This document shows, one piece after another, positions 36,821 through 49,727 of a stretch of DNA of 64,000 bases (positions within the stretch are counted from its first letter, which is position 1; the number at the start of each line of letters is the position of its first letter). The position numbers and the translations under genes were made by a program. This DNA comes from Mercurialis annua (taxonomy: Eukaryota > Streptophyta > Magnoliopsida > Malpighiales > Euphorbiaceae), in the NCBI RefSeq assembly GCF_937616625.2, contig NC_065576.1:250501-314500 (forward strand), written 5' to 3'. The notes beneath the pieces are model-generated. The model did no database searches and had not been told where the DNA came from. It was given only the letters and a program-made list of their open reading frames with translations.

Positions 36821-39800
36821 CCCAAGGCGTGTGCCAACGGGGGAGGGACAGCATTTCCAATTTGGCGGTGCTTGTGTTGGATGTTACCTGAAAACTTGTA
36901 GCTATCCGGAAATCCCTGGATAACAACATCAAATACAACACATTTAACAGTTATTTCCAGGAGACCTATCAGCTGTGCAATTTAGGCAATTCATTCAGAA
37001 ACTTACTTGAGATCGTGCACATTCGCGAACTGTGAGAATCCTGTCCTGGTCAGGATGAAAGCACATCCCCACCTTACCCATAGGTTGAGGATCTGTTATT
37101 GAAGTCGGAAAGTTCCCTTCCCAATCCAACCTTCCAAATAGTCCCTTCCACTGATTATGCCTCTTTGCTGTGTTTGGCAGACACCACGGAATCAAATCAA
37201 CCAATTGACCAGTAGATAATTTTACCTGCACAATACCATATTTTACAAAACTCCGTTATTCACTTTAAAAATTACAACATTCACAGCATCAATATTTCAA
37301 CCAAATTCTATACTTGTACCTTTTCATCAGGAAGGTCACGCCAATCAGCACCTGGTCGCTTAGGTATCTTCTTACACCTAATCAGATTCAGCTCATTCAT
37401 TTCTTTTGATATATGGTCTGTCAAGGTAACTGTGTCCCCCCGACTTTTCTTTTGAAACCACGAAACAGGATCATTTTTATTCTGCACGGCAAAAGGATCA
37501 TTTTATACAGCACATGAAAATGATTAAAGAAAGGTGATATGCATGATATGCAGCCCTAAGAGGCTTCCAGTAACATTTTGCCTTGCATACCTCCAAAGTT
37601 GTTGTTGAGGCACCATTTCCAACAGCAGGTAGATCACCAATGGTATCTCTGACAGTTATTGCACGGAAAGGGGCTCCACTAGCAGTACTTCGAACAGCAG
37701 CGTAATGTGAATTTCCTGATAATGCGATTTTTAGCTCTGGAGCAGCAAAGACATGCATTGGCTCAGGCCACTCTGGAAGTATCTCTTCAGGGGAGGCTGC
37801 CCATATGAATGCTCGTTTTCGTGACTGAGAAACTCCATATGCTCCAGCTTCCAGTATACCAAACCTCACCTAACATTCACAGTTGCACAGACGATAAATT
37901 ACAATAATTAACGTGTTAATGATATGACAGATAAAAGTAAACGATTTTACTTCAAGTGAAATCTACCTGATAACCCATCTCAAGGAGGGAAGCAACAGCT
38001 AAACGGAATGTCTGTCCTTTATTGAAAGACACAAAGTTCCTCACATTCTCTAACAGGAAAAATTTCGGCCGGAAGTAGTCAGCAAACGATAAGAATGCTA
38101 AGATCATCTCACATTGAACTTTACTCCAAGTACTTTGATTGAATCTGTTCATTCCCGAGAAACCCTGTAAAGAAAGGTGACTTTAGTCTTTGCAATCCAC
38201 ATAGACCATAAGGTTGAATTGGATGTAAACAAGGCCAGTTTGGACATACTTGACATGGAGGACCTCCATTGATGAAATCTACTTGTCCTGGCAATGGCAA
38301 ATCATTGATTATCTTCTCATCTAGTTTTGCTGCCAATTCTATAGCTTCAGATGTTGCAATACAGTCATCTGCATCTCCACATTTCTCCATTACAGCCCTG
38401 CAATACATACAACGAGTTGTCAACCGAACTTTAGATGATGACAGGCATATAATTTCACAGGAACATTACTTACCTAAGAATTACATTGCAATTATTAATA
38501 AACACTAATGACTCCGGATGATTAAGCTTGAATGCTTCTCCAGCAGGCTCTTCATACTCAATAGCCCACTTGGTTGATGAGACACCTGCGATGTTGGAAA
38601 CAGCAAGATGAGATAAAACATAGATTAATGCATTGACAAAATTTATTAGATGAAGATTATCACCAGCCTGCCGCAATCCCTCTGACAAGCCACCACAGCC
38701 AGAAAAAATATCCAATGTGGCTAAGAGTCCCCGTTGAATTGTTTCTCTCTCAATTTCCACTTCAACCTCCCCCTCTTTGCACTTACCCTTCCTCTTCTTA
38801 GAAGCAGCATCGTTTGCCTGAGTCCCGGTTGAGTATCTCAATTTGATATTAGCCGGCAGCTGCTCACAAGAGAAATTGGAATATTAATTACAGCCAGCAG
38901 AGGATATTTTTTTGCAGCATAAAATGGTCGAGGAAAATTACTTGCAGGTTTGAATAACTTAAATTAGATTACTCTCTAATCAGTAAATCAAAGAGTTCAC
39001 ACATGGTTGTATTATATAATAAAGAAAACATAAGAAATTACCTGCTTGACAGACCCTTTAGAAGGGTCATAAAAATGCTCACAAAAGAAAATATGATCAA
39101 AAATTGCAGCAGCATTACGTGTTGAAATATCAGTTCTCTTTCTGACTTCACATTTCCCTTCAATAGTTTCAACATACAGAAGGTGTGTTTCTTCACTGTA
39201 GTATACCTGAAATTTTAAGCCAGAAATTCTAAGCCACCTGAAGTAGTGGAATAACAAAGTCTATACACGTAATCTATAAAACAATCCAAGTACAATCAAA
39301 AACAAAGGCAAGCAAGCTAAAATCTCTAGTTAGATACACAGTAAAAATCTTTATAGGTGCTTTACCTCCCGAATATCAGAACAATACGCCTTCTCCGAAG
39401 AGATGTCCTCTGGTCTAAAAAATCTGCGAACCTTGACCTGGGTAGATGTTGCTTTAGCCTGTTTTGGTTCCTTTGAGACAACAATCTCCAGCAACTGGCA
39501 CACAACATAAGCTTTCAAGCCTACATTTCTTCCACCCTTGTATGTTTCAGCATCCCTTTCTGAGGTAAAGTGATAAGGACTTACATAGAAAAAATCATTA
39601 AGACCATACTCAGTTCCCATGTATACAAATCCAGTCCTAGATGAATTCACTTTGAAACCGTTCTTTATCATTTCAGCCTCCTTAATTTTGCAAGAGTGGC
39701 AGACCCCAGAACCAAGCCCCAGAGAATCAAATGGAAGACTGAAAAATGCACCTCTCTCTGGCCAATACAAACTTTTACAGTAGTACTCTACTGGTAGTCC

Positions 39801-42800
39801 ATTCTTTTTCCTCTCTTCCGCTCTAGCTCTATCAATTTTTTCTGCATTAGCATTATTTTTCCTGTGCTGATGTCCCCATGGTATTTTCCGAACTTCTATG
39901 ACAATTTCCTGTTGGACATTTGCCAATTCATAATCCAAGCACTCGTTTGTCAAGAAAACTTCTCTCTCATTGGCAGCATTATTCAGAACTGTATCTGATC
40001 CACGCAACATCATTCTCCCATGAAACATTTTGCTTCCTTCTGATGTCTCAAACATGTACTCTACAAAATAAATGGCAGGAAATTCATCTGATTCATGAGC
40101 GTCAATAAGGATAGTAGCCCCCACTGTGATAACCTCTCCACGAACAATGGCTCGTTTATAAATAGCTTCACCGGAACTTGTTTTTCCGACAGGACTTTCA
40201 TCCCACTGTACTTCATCCTTTGTGTATGATTTAGTTCGTGATGGCATTGCGCAAGGTACTTTTGTTTTCTTCAAAACCAATGGCTTCTCCTCTTCAACGT
40301 CGTCGTCATTTTCCTCTTGCTCTTCAACCTCATCTTCTTCTTTTGCCTCACAGTTAGTTTCCTCTTTCAGACCCTCTGGCGAATAATTGGAGTAATATTC
40401 GCCCCAAATTCTGTTAACCAGTTTTGTTGTTGTTGCCTGCATAGCCTTCCTCTTGGAGATCACAGGAGCCATTGCTGCTCGTGGATTTAAATTGGGCTGA
40501 TTCGCCTGCAAAATTTGTTTTTTGTGCACTATCCATTTGGTATGGTGTCTCTCCTCCATCTTACTGGTTAGACCATCCACAAATGCACATTTCTTAATAT
40601 TTTCATCTGGATATTCAGCAAAAAGCTGCAGTATTATCTGGCCATGCACAACCACGTATCTCTTAACAGCTTCCGGATCAGAAGATATATAACCATGATC
40701 ATCCTTCTTGAACTCGGACAATTTTCTAATTATATCAGTAAAAGAAAGCTTTGATACCCGACTTTGCTCTTTTAACAATGTAATGATACTTCGAGCAAGC
40801 TTTGCTGTTTTCAGCACAGGCTTATACCATGAAGAATATTGCTTCGAAGGCTTTCCAAGCCTATACCTAAAGATTAAAAAGATAAAGTATAAATATCCAC
40901 TGGCATTCATACATTTCATTATTACTACATTAGAATCTACATCGAACCACTCCAAACTCATGTTTTCAGGAAAATCAACTGATATTTCTCCTATCACATT
41001 CTAGTCTCCTGCAATTAGCTTGCAACAGTTTACTCACAGCTATTTTTTTTGGCACAATTCTTAATTTAAAGAAACATTGACTAGAGGAAATAGACATTTA
41101 AAAGAATTAACAAAAAAATATAAAAAGGCAGGTTGTGTTTTGCTGCTCAATTGTATATCAGAAAATTCAACATACCAGGCCATGTCTGTTCGGATAGATA
41201 TGAAAACCATAGAAGATCCAAACTCAATCATCCACTCCTTTATTGAACTCAAAAAAATTGGCAACCCAACATCATCTTGCGTCCCTGAACCTCCTGAAGA
41301 AGACTGATGAGGATCATCATCAAGACAGAATCCACTTCCATCATCTTCTGTCATACTTCCTGACCCAAAGATGGTGACATCTATATCTTCACATGGTTTC
41401 ATGGGAAGAAGCTCCAAGGATATTAACCTAGAGTCAGAGTTATAAAGTGACCAGTTATGCAGCATTCTTTTAGGAAGATCATCAGGATCCACCAACATAT
41501 GCTCTTCAGTATCGATAGCTATATATTCATCAGTTTCTTCATCAGAATGCTTGTAAAATGCAGGCAACGGGTAGTCATTAGCAATTTCATCTTCATTGAT
41601 CTTGATGTAGATTGCATTTGATGAAGAAGCTGAAACATGGTTTTTCTTTTGCTTCTTTGCATTTTGCCAATACTCTTCTTCTTGCAGGAGCCTTGCTAAC
41701 TTTGCATCTTCATCTTCATTAGCTGCAGTTTCTGACATGGGTTTGTTCATATTTGACACTTTTTCTTCAGATGCTTCATAAATCACCAAGTTCCCATTGT
41801 TGGTTGCTGCTTTTGCCATTACAAAGTTTGTATGCTTTTTACTCTTGTCTTTCAAGGCAAGGAGCGCAGGCAGATCTTTAAATTTCTGATCATTCTTTGA
41901 CGTCTCATCTAAGCCTTCTAGTTGTTTATAAATGAATTCACCCTGAGAAAAGATAAAATCCTTGATGGATGCTGCACCAGAAAAACACTTGCTCCCACTC
42001 ATTGATCGAACAACTCCTGCAAGCAACTCATCTAGAGTGAGGTCAGGATTTCCTCCGGATGATTTCGACAATTTTTTGTACACCTCTATACAAGCACGAG
42101 CCTTTTCAAAAAACCGATCATAAAACTTTTTGTAGTTATTTGCAGGTTTAAGGCAATCATAATCAGCAAGATCTGTTGTAAGCCATATAACTGGAGAGCC
42201 ATCTTCGTAACCAGAAATATCCCATCCTTCTACCCTTCCGAAACCCTCACAGCGAACACGCTTTTCGCTTTCCTTGTCAAGACCTTCGTTATGGGGCAGT
42301 ATAACACCTGAGATAAACATACTATCAACTTCAATCATCTCAAGAGGTTGTGGGGTGCCATTCTCATCATGAACAACAAATTCAGTCAGTCTCCGGTTAG
42401 GACGACCATCATCTGCTTCATGTGTCAGATGAATAGCTACAACCTCTTCCTCGGCAAATTGGTCTCTCTTTGTTTCAAGAACAGACAACTTTTCAGACAA
42501 TTTTACAGACTTCTCCTTAAAATCTGAGCATGCAGCAGCCCGCTTAGGCCTTTTCGCAGGTTCTTCAGTTTTCTGAGAGGAACTTCGCTTCTTTTCTTTT
42601 TTATTGTTTGTTCGTTCCTCCTTTGTTTTAGAACCCAAAGGTTTTGCTTTACCTTTGTTCTTCTTTCCTGTTTCAAATAGCAAGACATGTAAGCTAAGTT
42701 TGTATTTGGAGCAACATAATAGATCTGAGACTACACATTACAAAAATGTTCAGTCATAGACATCTGAATTATGCAGTGGAGCAAACGAGGGTAAAATTAT

Positions 42801-43162
42801 AAACAATACTTTGGGTTAAGAAAATTTGTGCAAATGGCCGAATTAAGAAAAAAAAAAGAGCCTGCATTAAAGCATATGATATTAAGATTCGAACGCGCAT
42901 GCATATTTTTCCAATTGGCTTCCAGTGTAGCACTAATTTATGAGGCTAAAACATTGATATTGAGGAAAGGTTAGGGCGATTAGATACATTTTAAGCAAGG
43001 AAAAATGTAGTAATAAATTAATTTGCGATTGAATTAGATTTGATATAAACAAACATGAAATTAAAAAAAATTAAATTAAATTTGCTCACCAGATGCCGAA
43101 TCGGAATGCTTCTCAACGGAAGCGTCGGAGACTGATGAGTTCAATAGCGATGCAGATCCCAT
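36781..43162 (-). CDS. MET1: MET1/DNMT1-type maintenance DNA (cytosine-5) methyltransferase
   Basis: Twelve exons (43162-43090, 42667-41176, 40866-39366, 39206-39042, 38859-38664, 38585-38474, 38397-38250, 38164-37967, 37869-37591, 37481-37320, 37225-37007, 36915-36781) give 1,559 residues, close to Arabidopsis MET1. Order: Lys-rich N-terminus; two replication-foci domains (about aa 95-215 and in the aa 390-560 region); an acidic run near aa 690-720; two BAH domains (about aa 760-1020); and the catalytic domain with motif I ([12 protein letters not shown]), IV (PPCQGFSG with the nucleophilic Cys), VI (ENV), VIII (QSRKRAF) and X ([11 protein letters not shown]). All key motifs are intact. The protein copies CG methylation after replication and silences transposons like those around it. 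The short first exon and large early exons match plant MET1 structure. Confidence 0.97.
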
Positions 43163-43912
43163 TTGAAAAGTAATGAAAATAAACCCTACAATTACAGAGC
43201 TGCTTGGCTCACTATCTATGAAACCCAATCTCTGCTCATAGAGTCAATGAGTTTGTTCAAAAAATGAACCTCGGATCATATTAAAGAGAAGTTTAGCTTC
43301 ACGTAGCGGGAAAATTAAACATTTTGGCGCCCATTTCTTTTTTTGTGAAAAGAAAAATCCCTCCAAGACTTGAATTTTTCGCCTTTTTAACTTTTTTCCA
43401 GTGATATAGATAAATTATGTATAAACTAGGCAAAACGCATAATTGAATCTCTATATTTGTCCTTTTTTTTACCACTAGAATCATCTAATGATATTGAATT
43501 CTTACACGTTTAATTTTGCAGATATAAGATCATTTAAGAAAATATGTATTTTATATCAGTATTTTAAAAACCGAACTAATAAAATTATTGGTTTAATCAA
43601 TTAAATAAGTTATATTTAAAAATAATTTTTAGATGCTAAACTTGTTTTTTGGTTTTATGGTAATCCGGGCCTAACAGTTGGCCGATCTTCGGTTCAATTA
43701 ACCGATTCGATTTTTAAAACACTACTTCAAACACCGAGTGTAAAGTTGTTTTCATGTTTCAAATTTATCAAAATTCAGTCCATGTATTTGTTAATATTTC
43801 GGTTTGAATTGACAATTAACACTTTCAGGACGGAAGGATCCAACATTTAAAAATGTAAAAATTAGTGCTGACAAATAAAAATAAACAAAAATCAATATAA
43901 AGAACATACTAC
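43163..43912. other. MET1 5' flank
   Basis: The first ~150 bp upstream of the start should hold the MET1 leader and promoter; no motif is claimed. Beyond about 43400 the DNA is AT-rich and contains a small MITE-like repeat. Positions 43905-43912 (CATACTAC) are the left target duplication of the next element. Confidence 0.5.
43557..43723. repeat. Small MITE-like inverted repeat
   Basis: The ends AGTATTTTAAAAACCGAA and (inverted) AGTGTTTTAAAAATCGAA form an imperfect terminal repeat around ~167 bp of AT-rich DNA with GGTT/AACC blocks. No convincing target duplication was found, so the exact edges are uncertain. Confidence 0.5.
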
Positions 43913-44368
43913 CTAGGTAGCACGGAAACGGAAACGGGAAACGGAAACGATACGAAACGGACACGGGGAAACGAAAGTTTTCAAAATGAAGGACACGAAA
44001 CGTGGGGGAAACGTGCAAATAACAAAAATGTAGGGATATATTTATAAAAATATTATCTAAATATTTATGATAATTAACAAAATAATTAATTTTAATATAC
44101 TGAATATTTAAAATTTTATAAATATATAAAAAAATATAATATAATTCAACACAAATAAGTATATTTGATGTATTGTGGGCAATGCGAATGTAAAATTTAT
44201 AGTAACTAGTTAGATTTTTTTATTTGTGGGTAATAATTTTAATTTTTTTACAAATTTTTAATTTTTATTATTTACGGAAACGGCCCGAAACGTTCCGTAC
44301 GGGTGTCCAAGAGTTTCCGGTTTCCGAAACGGGAAACGCAACTTTGTCGAAGTTTCTGTGCTTCTTAG
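43913..44368. mobile_element. MITE with GGAAACGG-rich ends (456 bp), 8-bp duplication
   Basis: The ends CTAGGTAGCACGGAAAC and (inverted) CTAAGAAGCACAGAAAC match at 14 of 17 positions. The perfect 8-bp duplication CATACTAC flanks it (43905-43912, 44369-44376), which suggests a hAT-type element. Subterminal arrays of GGAAACGG on the left and its complement on the right enclose an AT-rich centre. It is non-coding. Confidence 0.88.
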
Positions 44369-44376
44369 CATACTAC

Positions 44377-45507
44377 ATATGTAAGTGAGTTGGTAAGGCA
44401 CATGTGAGTTGATAATGCGCTCTCTTGCCTCAAGTGAGATCGTAAGTTTAAGCTCTATTTATGTATGCATTTATTTTAAACTGCAGTTGGAGTTTTTTCC
44501 TCTTATAAAATACCTGCTTAGATCGAGTGAGAATTAATCTACATATAAAAATTTTAAAAATATTATCATGTAGTTGAAATGCATTCACACATCTCATTTT
44601 ACCAAAAAAAAAAAAATAGAACAAATACATGATTTATTTATTTTTCGAACATTAGACATATTGATAGAATTAAATGATTACACCCGAATATTGAATTACA
44701 TTGTAGATCAAAAATATAAAAATAGAAACAATTGAATCATATAATTGATCTACGATAAGAAACGAAATAGAAATATAAATTTAAAGATACAAATTTGACA
44801 TGTAACTAAAAATAGGATGAATTCAATCATTAAAAATCCTCTGACACTAATCGCACCCTTATAACTTCTATTAACAACAAGTTCCGCTGGTAAGATACTT
44901 TAAACCAGGATATGAAAACTTTAAATTTTCAAGAACGTGAAACTAAAACTCGAATACGCTGAAAAGTCTTGGACGAACCAAAAATCTACACAAACAAAAC
45001 AGAAAAGGAATAAAACACCCGAAAATAATTTATAATATCATGCATTGCAACATTTTTTTATAATATAAAGTGAGTTGAATTAATTTGTATCTTTAAATAT
45101 AAATCCTGAAAAAACACGCAGATCTCCAAAAAAACAGAGCAATTTATTCAAAAAACAACACAAACATAGATAGAAACGAACTAAACGACAATAATTTTCG
45201 TCTAAAAAGCCAAAAACCACCGTCTTCTACACTCGATATCAAAAAAAAATCGAACTACCGCTCGCGTCCTCTCTCTTTAAATGTAGAACAAAAGTAGGGC
45301 ACGAAACCAGTTTACCCATAACAAGCAGATGAATTTAACCATCTATTATACATACGGACTAATTCATAATATAGACCTTGAGTTGAAATTTTAATTTATC
45401 AAATTATGAACACCTCACTAGAGCATTTTTTTTTAATATTATTCCAAATAAAATAACTAATATTTTCAGAAAAATAATAGAGCATTGCAATATTTTCATA
45501 TACTATA
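44377..45507. other. AT-rich intergenic spacer
   Basis: No open frame or domain beyond chance. The last part (about 45360-45507) is AT-rich sequence abutting a Helitron terminus. Confidence 0.5.
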
Positions 45508-45545
45508 CTAGTTTCGCATTACGTGCTACGCACGCGACTCGTAAC
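45508..45545 (-). mobile_element. Isolated Helitron 3' terminus
   Basis: Read on the minus strand, this is the GC-rich hairpin (GTGCGTAGCAC) followed about ten bases later by CTAG then T. It is the same end structure as the Helitron at 3348-5893, and the wording upstream (TTACGAG) also matches. The element should extend to higher coordinates, but no matching 5' TCTATACT end was found, so it is truncated or its start has decayed. Confidence 0.65.
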
Positions 45546-46186
45546 ATGATTCGTAAAATTACATATTAATCAAAATTCATTATAATTATTATTAATGTAT
45601 TATGTTTACAAGGCCTAGGAATTTACATTGGTTAATTCGGTTCAGTTCAGTTTGACTAAAACTAAAACCGATGGTATCAAATTGTCTATATACTAAAAAC
45701 TAAATTGCTGCTTTTTATTATCAAATTTGAATAATTACTCGATATATTTCGGTTCAGTGTGATATTTTGTGTTGGTCCTTTCAAACAGCCTTCAAATTAG
45801 AACAATAAAATCTGAAATCTAATTAAATATGAACAAATCCACAATAAAACTATTAAATACAAATAGCCAATTATAAGTATATATACAGCTCTGAATGTAT
45901 TTACACCCCTCCTCTCTCCTAATACAAATTCCATTTTCCAAATATGCAAATGAATTCATAACTTGTAGTATTGTATTAATATTACACAAATATATGCAAA
46001 ATTATAAACAAGTTGCGTAACTAATTTGAAATAGTAAAATATAACTCAATTGATTTCAAAGGATCCCATAATTCACAATGTTATTGATTAATTGCCTTGC
46101 ACTGCATATCAACAGAAATAGAAAACTCTATATTATAGTAAAGGAAAGAAGTACGAATGTATGGGCTCGAAAACTCAATTACATAA
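45546..46186. other. AT-rich sequence adjoining the Helitron terminus
   Basis: Probably the remains of the truncated Helitron. No coding sequence is seen. Confidence 0.4.
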
Positions 46187-46195
46187 AAAATTTAT

Positions 46196-46485
46196 GGGTT
46201 AATTGCAAATTAATACACAAACTTTACCCCAATTTGCAATTACAACACGAACTTTAAAACTTGGCAAATTGGTACACCGATTTTCATTTTTTGGCGAATT
46301 GATACACCGAACTGGAAAAACACTAACGTGGACATTGTCATATACAGCCACGTGTTGTTGTATGATTGGTCGGTGTACAAATTTGCCAAAAAAATGAAAG
46401 TTGGTGTATTAAATTGCCAAGTTTCGAAGTTCGTGTTGTAATTGCAAATTAGGGTAAAGTTCGTGTATTAATTTGCAATTAACCC
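46196..46485. mobile_element. Fold-back MITE, Mutator type (290 bp)
   Basis: Near-perfect inverted arms start GGGTTAATTGCAAATTAATA and continue through ACTTTACC. They extend, with few mismatches, through most of the element. A perfect 9-bp duplication, AAAATTTAT, flanks it (46187-46195, 46486-46494). The arms are so similar that the insertion looks recent. The 64-codon frame inside is spurious. Confidence 0.93.
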
Positions 46486-46494
46486 AAAATTTAT

Positions 46495-47307
46495 TGTACA
46501 AAGATTATAAATTACAAAAAAACAATTAGATAAGTTAAAAAGGGCTCATAGTATAAGTTATCCTTTCACTTGTAACGCGAACAGGTAATATGGTGTCTCA
46601 AAAAAGGTTAATACTTCGTATCACTGGCTATAGACATTATATAATATGACAGTGGTAGAAGTTTCATCGTTTCCCAGGGCTTTAAAAAGATAAAATTAAG
46701 TTTGAAAACAGGTGAAATTAAAATAAGAAGTTTGCAAAATAACTTGAAATAATTTCATTTAACATATAAAAGTTACAAAAATGTACAAGTATTAAGAGTT
46801 AGGAAATCATATTTGTAAAGAAAGACAGTCTTTAATGCTTCCACCGGCATTGTTAGGGACAAGGACATTCAGATGTTTTGGCTTCCACCAGATTGAAACA
46901 CATGGTAAACATCAATACACCATATATATTTCCAAGAGACAGAAAAAAACATATTTTTTGTTTCATTATGCAAGAGGACCAACATTAGGCGACTCTACAT
47001 GAAAAAATTATATTTTTAAGGCAAAAAATAAAGATCAAGTTTGAAATAAAAACAAAAAGACAAGGACATAAGAGCATAATATTGCTCTAACTTTTCCAGC
47101 TCAACAGTGAATTCTTCAACCAACAGAGGAGCATTTAATGCTCTTAACTAATCTCGTATACATGTCAGAGCTTCCACCAACTTAGGAGTTAAATAACTCA
47201 TGAAGAAATCAAGTATTATCCACTGAAGCCGCAATGGAAGTTTGAACAACAAGAATATCGTTGACAAGTCTGGATAAGATTGAAAATCTTTAAGCATTTT
47301 GCTTCCA
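46495..47307. other. Spacer before the hAT relic
   Basis: AT-rich, with short plus-strand stretches of no clear coding. It may be the 3' part of the hAT element downstream (the relic is on the minus strand), but I could not find its terminal repeat. Confidence 0.4.
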
Positions 47308-49727
47308 TCACGTTAACAGTTCCAACTTATCTCCATCTTCTATAATGTCCTCACTAAAGTACACTTCAAGCTCACTCTTTTGACAACTCAAAGTTTCCAC
47401 TTCCCTTTTATATTGCTTGAATCTTGTTTTCATTACTAATGGAGGCTCTCTAGCACCATCAACGGACATATGAAGAGGGACTAAGGCATAAGTAATGCCT
47501 CCTTTAAGTTGAGTCAAGTGATTACCATTGCTTCCACCAGTTTTACAAGAACACTTGTACTTATTATATAATAAGTTAGCTCATTGACAACGCAGCAAGC
47601 AAAGTCATTCCATTCACATCACCAAACATGGTAGTCAAAGAATACTCCATACCCTCTAACCTAGAGGTAGGATCAAATACAAGTAAAAAAAAACAAGCTT
47701 ATTCATTTTACCATGATCACCCTAATGCTTATCAAATTTCAATTATATTTTCTCACCCAACAACTTAACATCAGAATCCTTGCTAACAATCATATCAGAT
47801 AAAACCATATTCATGCAACATATTTTTGAAAATGCATGTCAAAGGTCACACACAATGAACCAAATTTACGCAATGTGACCATATAAAAGAAACACAAGTA
47901 ATCATCAAACTTCCTAACAACCTCCCAGTCAACAGAATCGGGTATATTATCATTTTAATCAGTCCTATAAGACGACTCGTCGTCATCATACTTTTCAAAT
48001 GCCTTCTTAAACAAACAAGCAGTTGTAAGCATCAAATAGGCTGGGTTCTAACGGGTAGCCACATCAAGACATAAACATTTTTTAGTTTCAATGCCAACAA
48101 AGCCTATAGCTTCCTTAAATTTTCTCAATCTAACATGACTGTTTCTAATATACTTTGCCCGTTCAATGACTTTTTTTAACAAAAACATTCAAATTTGTAA
48201 GACCATTAGTAACAACCGAATTGAGAATATGGGCAATGCATCTCATATGTAAAAACTTCCCATGAGCAACCTCATTGCCCCGTTGATTCAAGTTTTTCCT
48301 AAAGCCATCCACTACAGTATCATTATTACTAACATTATCTATTATTATCATAAATACATTTTTCAGTCCTTATTCAAGCAAGCAGTTTTCTAAAGACTTA
48401 CTAATGTATTTACCCTCATGACCAATGACAAGCATAAAATAGATGATCCACGTATGCAATTTCCAAACATCATTAAGCCAGTGACAAGTCATACACATAT
48501 AATTAATTCTTTGTAGGCTAGTCCATATATTAGTTTGCTAATCCTTTAACTATGATTCTTTAGAAAAGATTTTAATTTCAACCTCTCTTACACAAACAAT
48601 TTACAACAATCTACAGTTCTAGTCCATCTAGAGGGTATTTTTAACCAAGAACATGCATAATTCATTAGTCTTTTAAATCATAAATCATCAACAAATCTAA
48701 ATGACAATTCATCCACTATAATTGATACTGTTCAAACTTCTGAGGCCACCTGATCAGTATTTCCTACACAAGTAATAACGTAAGCTCAAAAGACCTCAGG
48801 TTGGTGTTGCCTGAAAGCGACTCTTATGCTTATGTCATAATGGTTTTTTGGTAAGTAAATGAGTGAATAAGTATTTGAGTCTAGTGTGCATGATTACCTT
48901 CTCAAGTCTCAGTGGTCTTCTATTTATAGGGTGTTCTTTACCAGTTATTAACTGGAAAATCGTGGGTATAGGCCACATTTTATGGTGGCTCTCGGGCCAC
49001 GTCCTCCGACTATCCCCGGTGGTGGGATAGTGGAGGTGTAGGCGATGTTATCAGAGTGTTCTCATGTCTGGGCGATCCTTTCAGAGTGTTGTCGCCGAAT
49101 TCTAATCAGGGCGCTCTCAAGGCATTCTGGGGCGATGCCTTGGCGATCATGCGTGCGATCTTTGATCGAGGCGCTCTCAATGTATCGTGGGCGAGTCTAG
49201 TTTATCTAGGCGATGCCTGGAGCCCGATCATTTCTAGATCGGTATCAATAATCATGTAAGTTAATACTTGTCTAAAAGTTTTTTGACTAATAGTCCATGC
49301 TCCCATCACATTCACATTGTTATCATCAACATTAGTACGAACAACAGGTTGCAAAGTTAACATAACATGCCTTACTTGCTTATGTGGATTTTTTTAGACA
49401 TATAATCATATGTGCTTTTAGTGTGAATGTTCCATTAATTTTACTATTACACTAGTAAATCCCAGCACAAAACTGACACTTAGCACTAATCATTTTATTT
49501 GATTTATCAAACACACGATCAAAATGATCCCAAACAAGAGATTTTTTTTTCATTGGCTTCATCTTTCCGATTTGTGTGGGATTTCCCTCATTTGCCTGAT
49601 CAAGCACATGTTGGGAAACCATTGAGCCCTCAATCAAAGCAGCAAATATAACATGAGCATTAGGACTAGGAGCAATATTGCTTCTAGTCCCAACATCTAC
49701 CGCTGTTGCCATATGTAAATCAAACAC
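47308..49727 (-). pseudogene. hAT transposase relic (BED zinc finger, hAT core)
   Basis: Three separated minus-strand fragments keep hAT order. 49727-49452 has a BED-type zinc-finger start (SLVWDHFDRV...AKCQFC). 48351-48163 has a catalytic-core piece (MRCIAHILNSVV). 47517-47308 has a C-terminal dimerisation-like piece (SELEVYFSEDI). These match RICESLEEPER/DAYSLEEPER-like transposases. Frames between them are broken by stops and shifts. A foreign GC-richer stretch lies between the BED and core pieces (about 48700-49260). The gene is dead. Confidence 0.8.
48700..49260. mobile_element. Unclassified GC-richer insert in the hAT relic
   Basis: About 0.5 kb that differs in composition from its surroundings. 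It has a TATTTATAGGG TATA-like box near 48912 and repeated GGCGATG and GGCGCTCTCAA words between 49030 and 49215. It looks like an LTR fragment or another non-coding element, but no target duplication or terminal repeat was identified. Edges are approximate. Confidence 0.4.

Noticed and set aside
36698..36901. 67-codon plus-strand frame over the MET1 3' end
   Set aside because: Antisense shadow of MET1 coding sequence. Its internal repetition is explained by the duplicated terminal codons.
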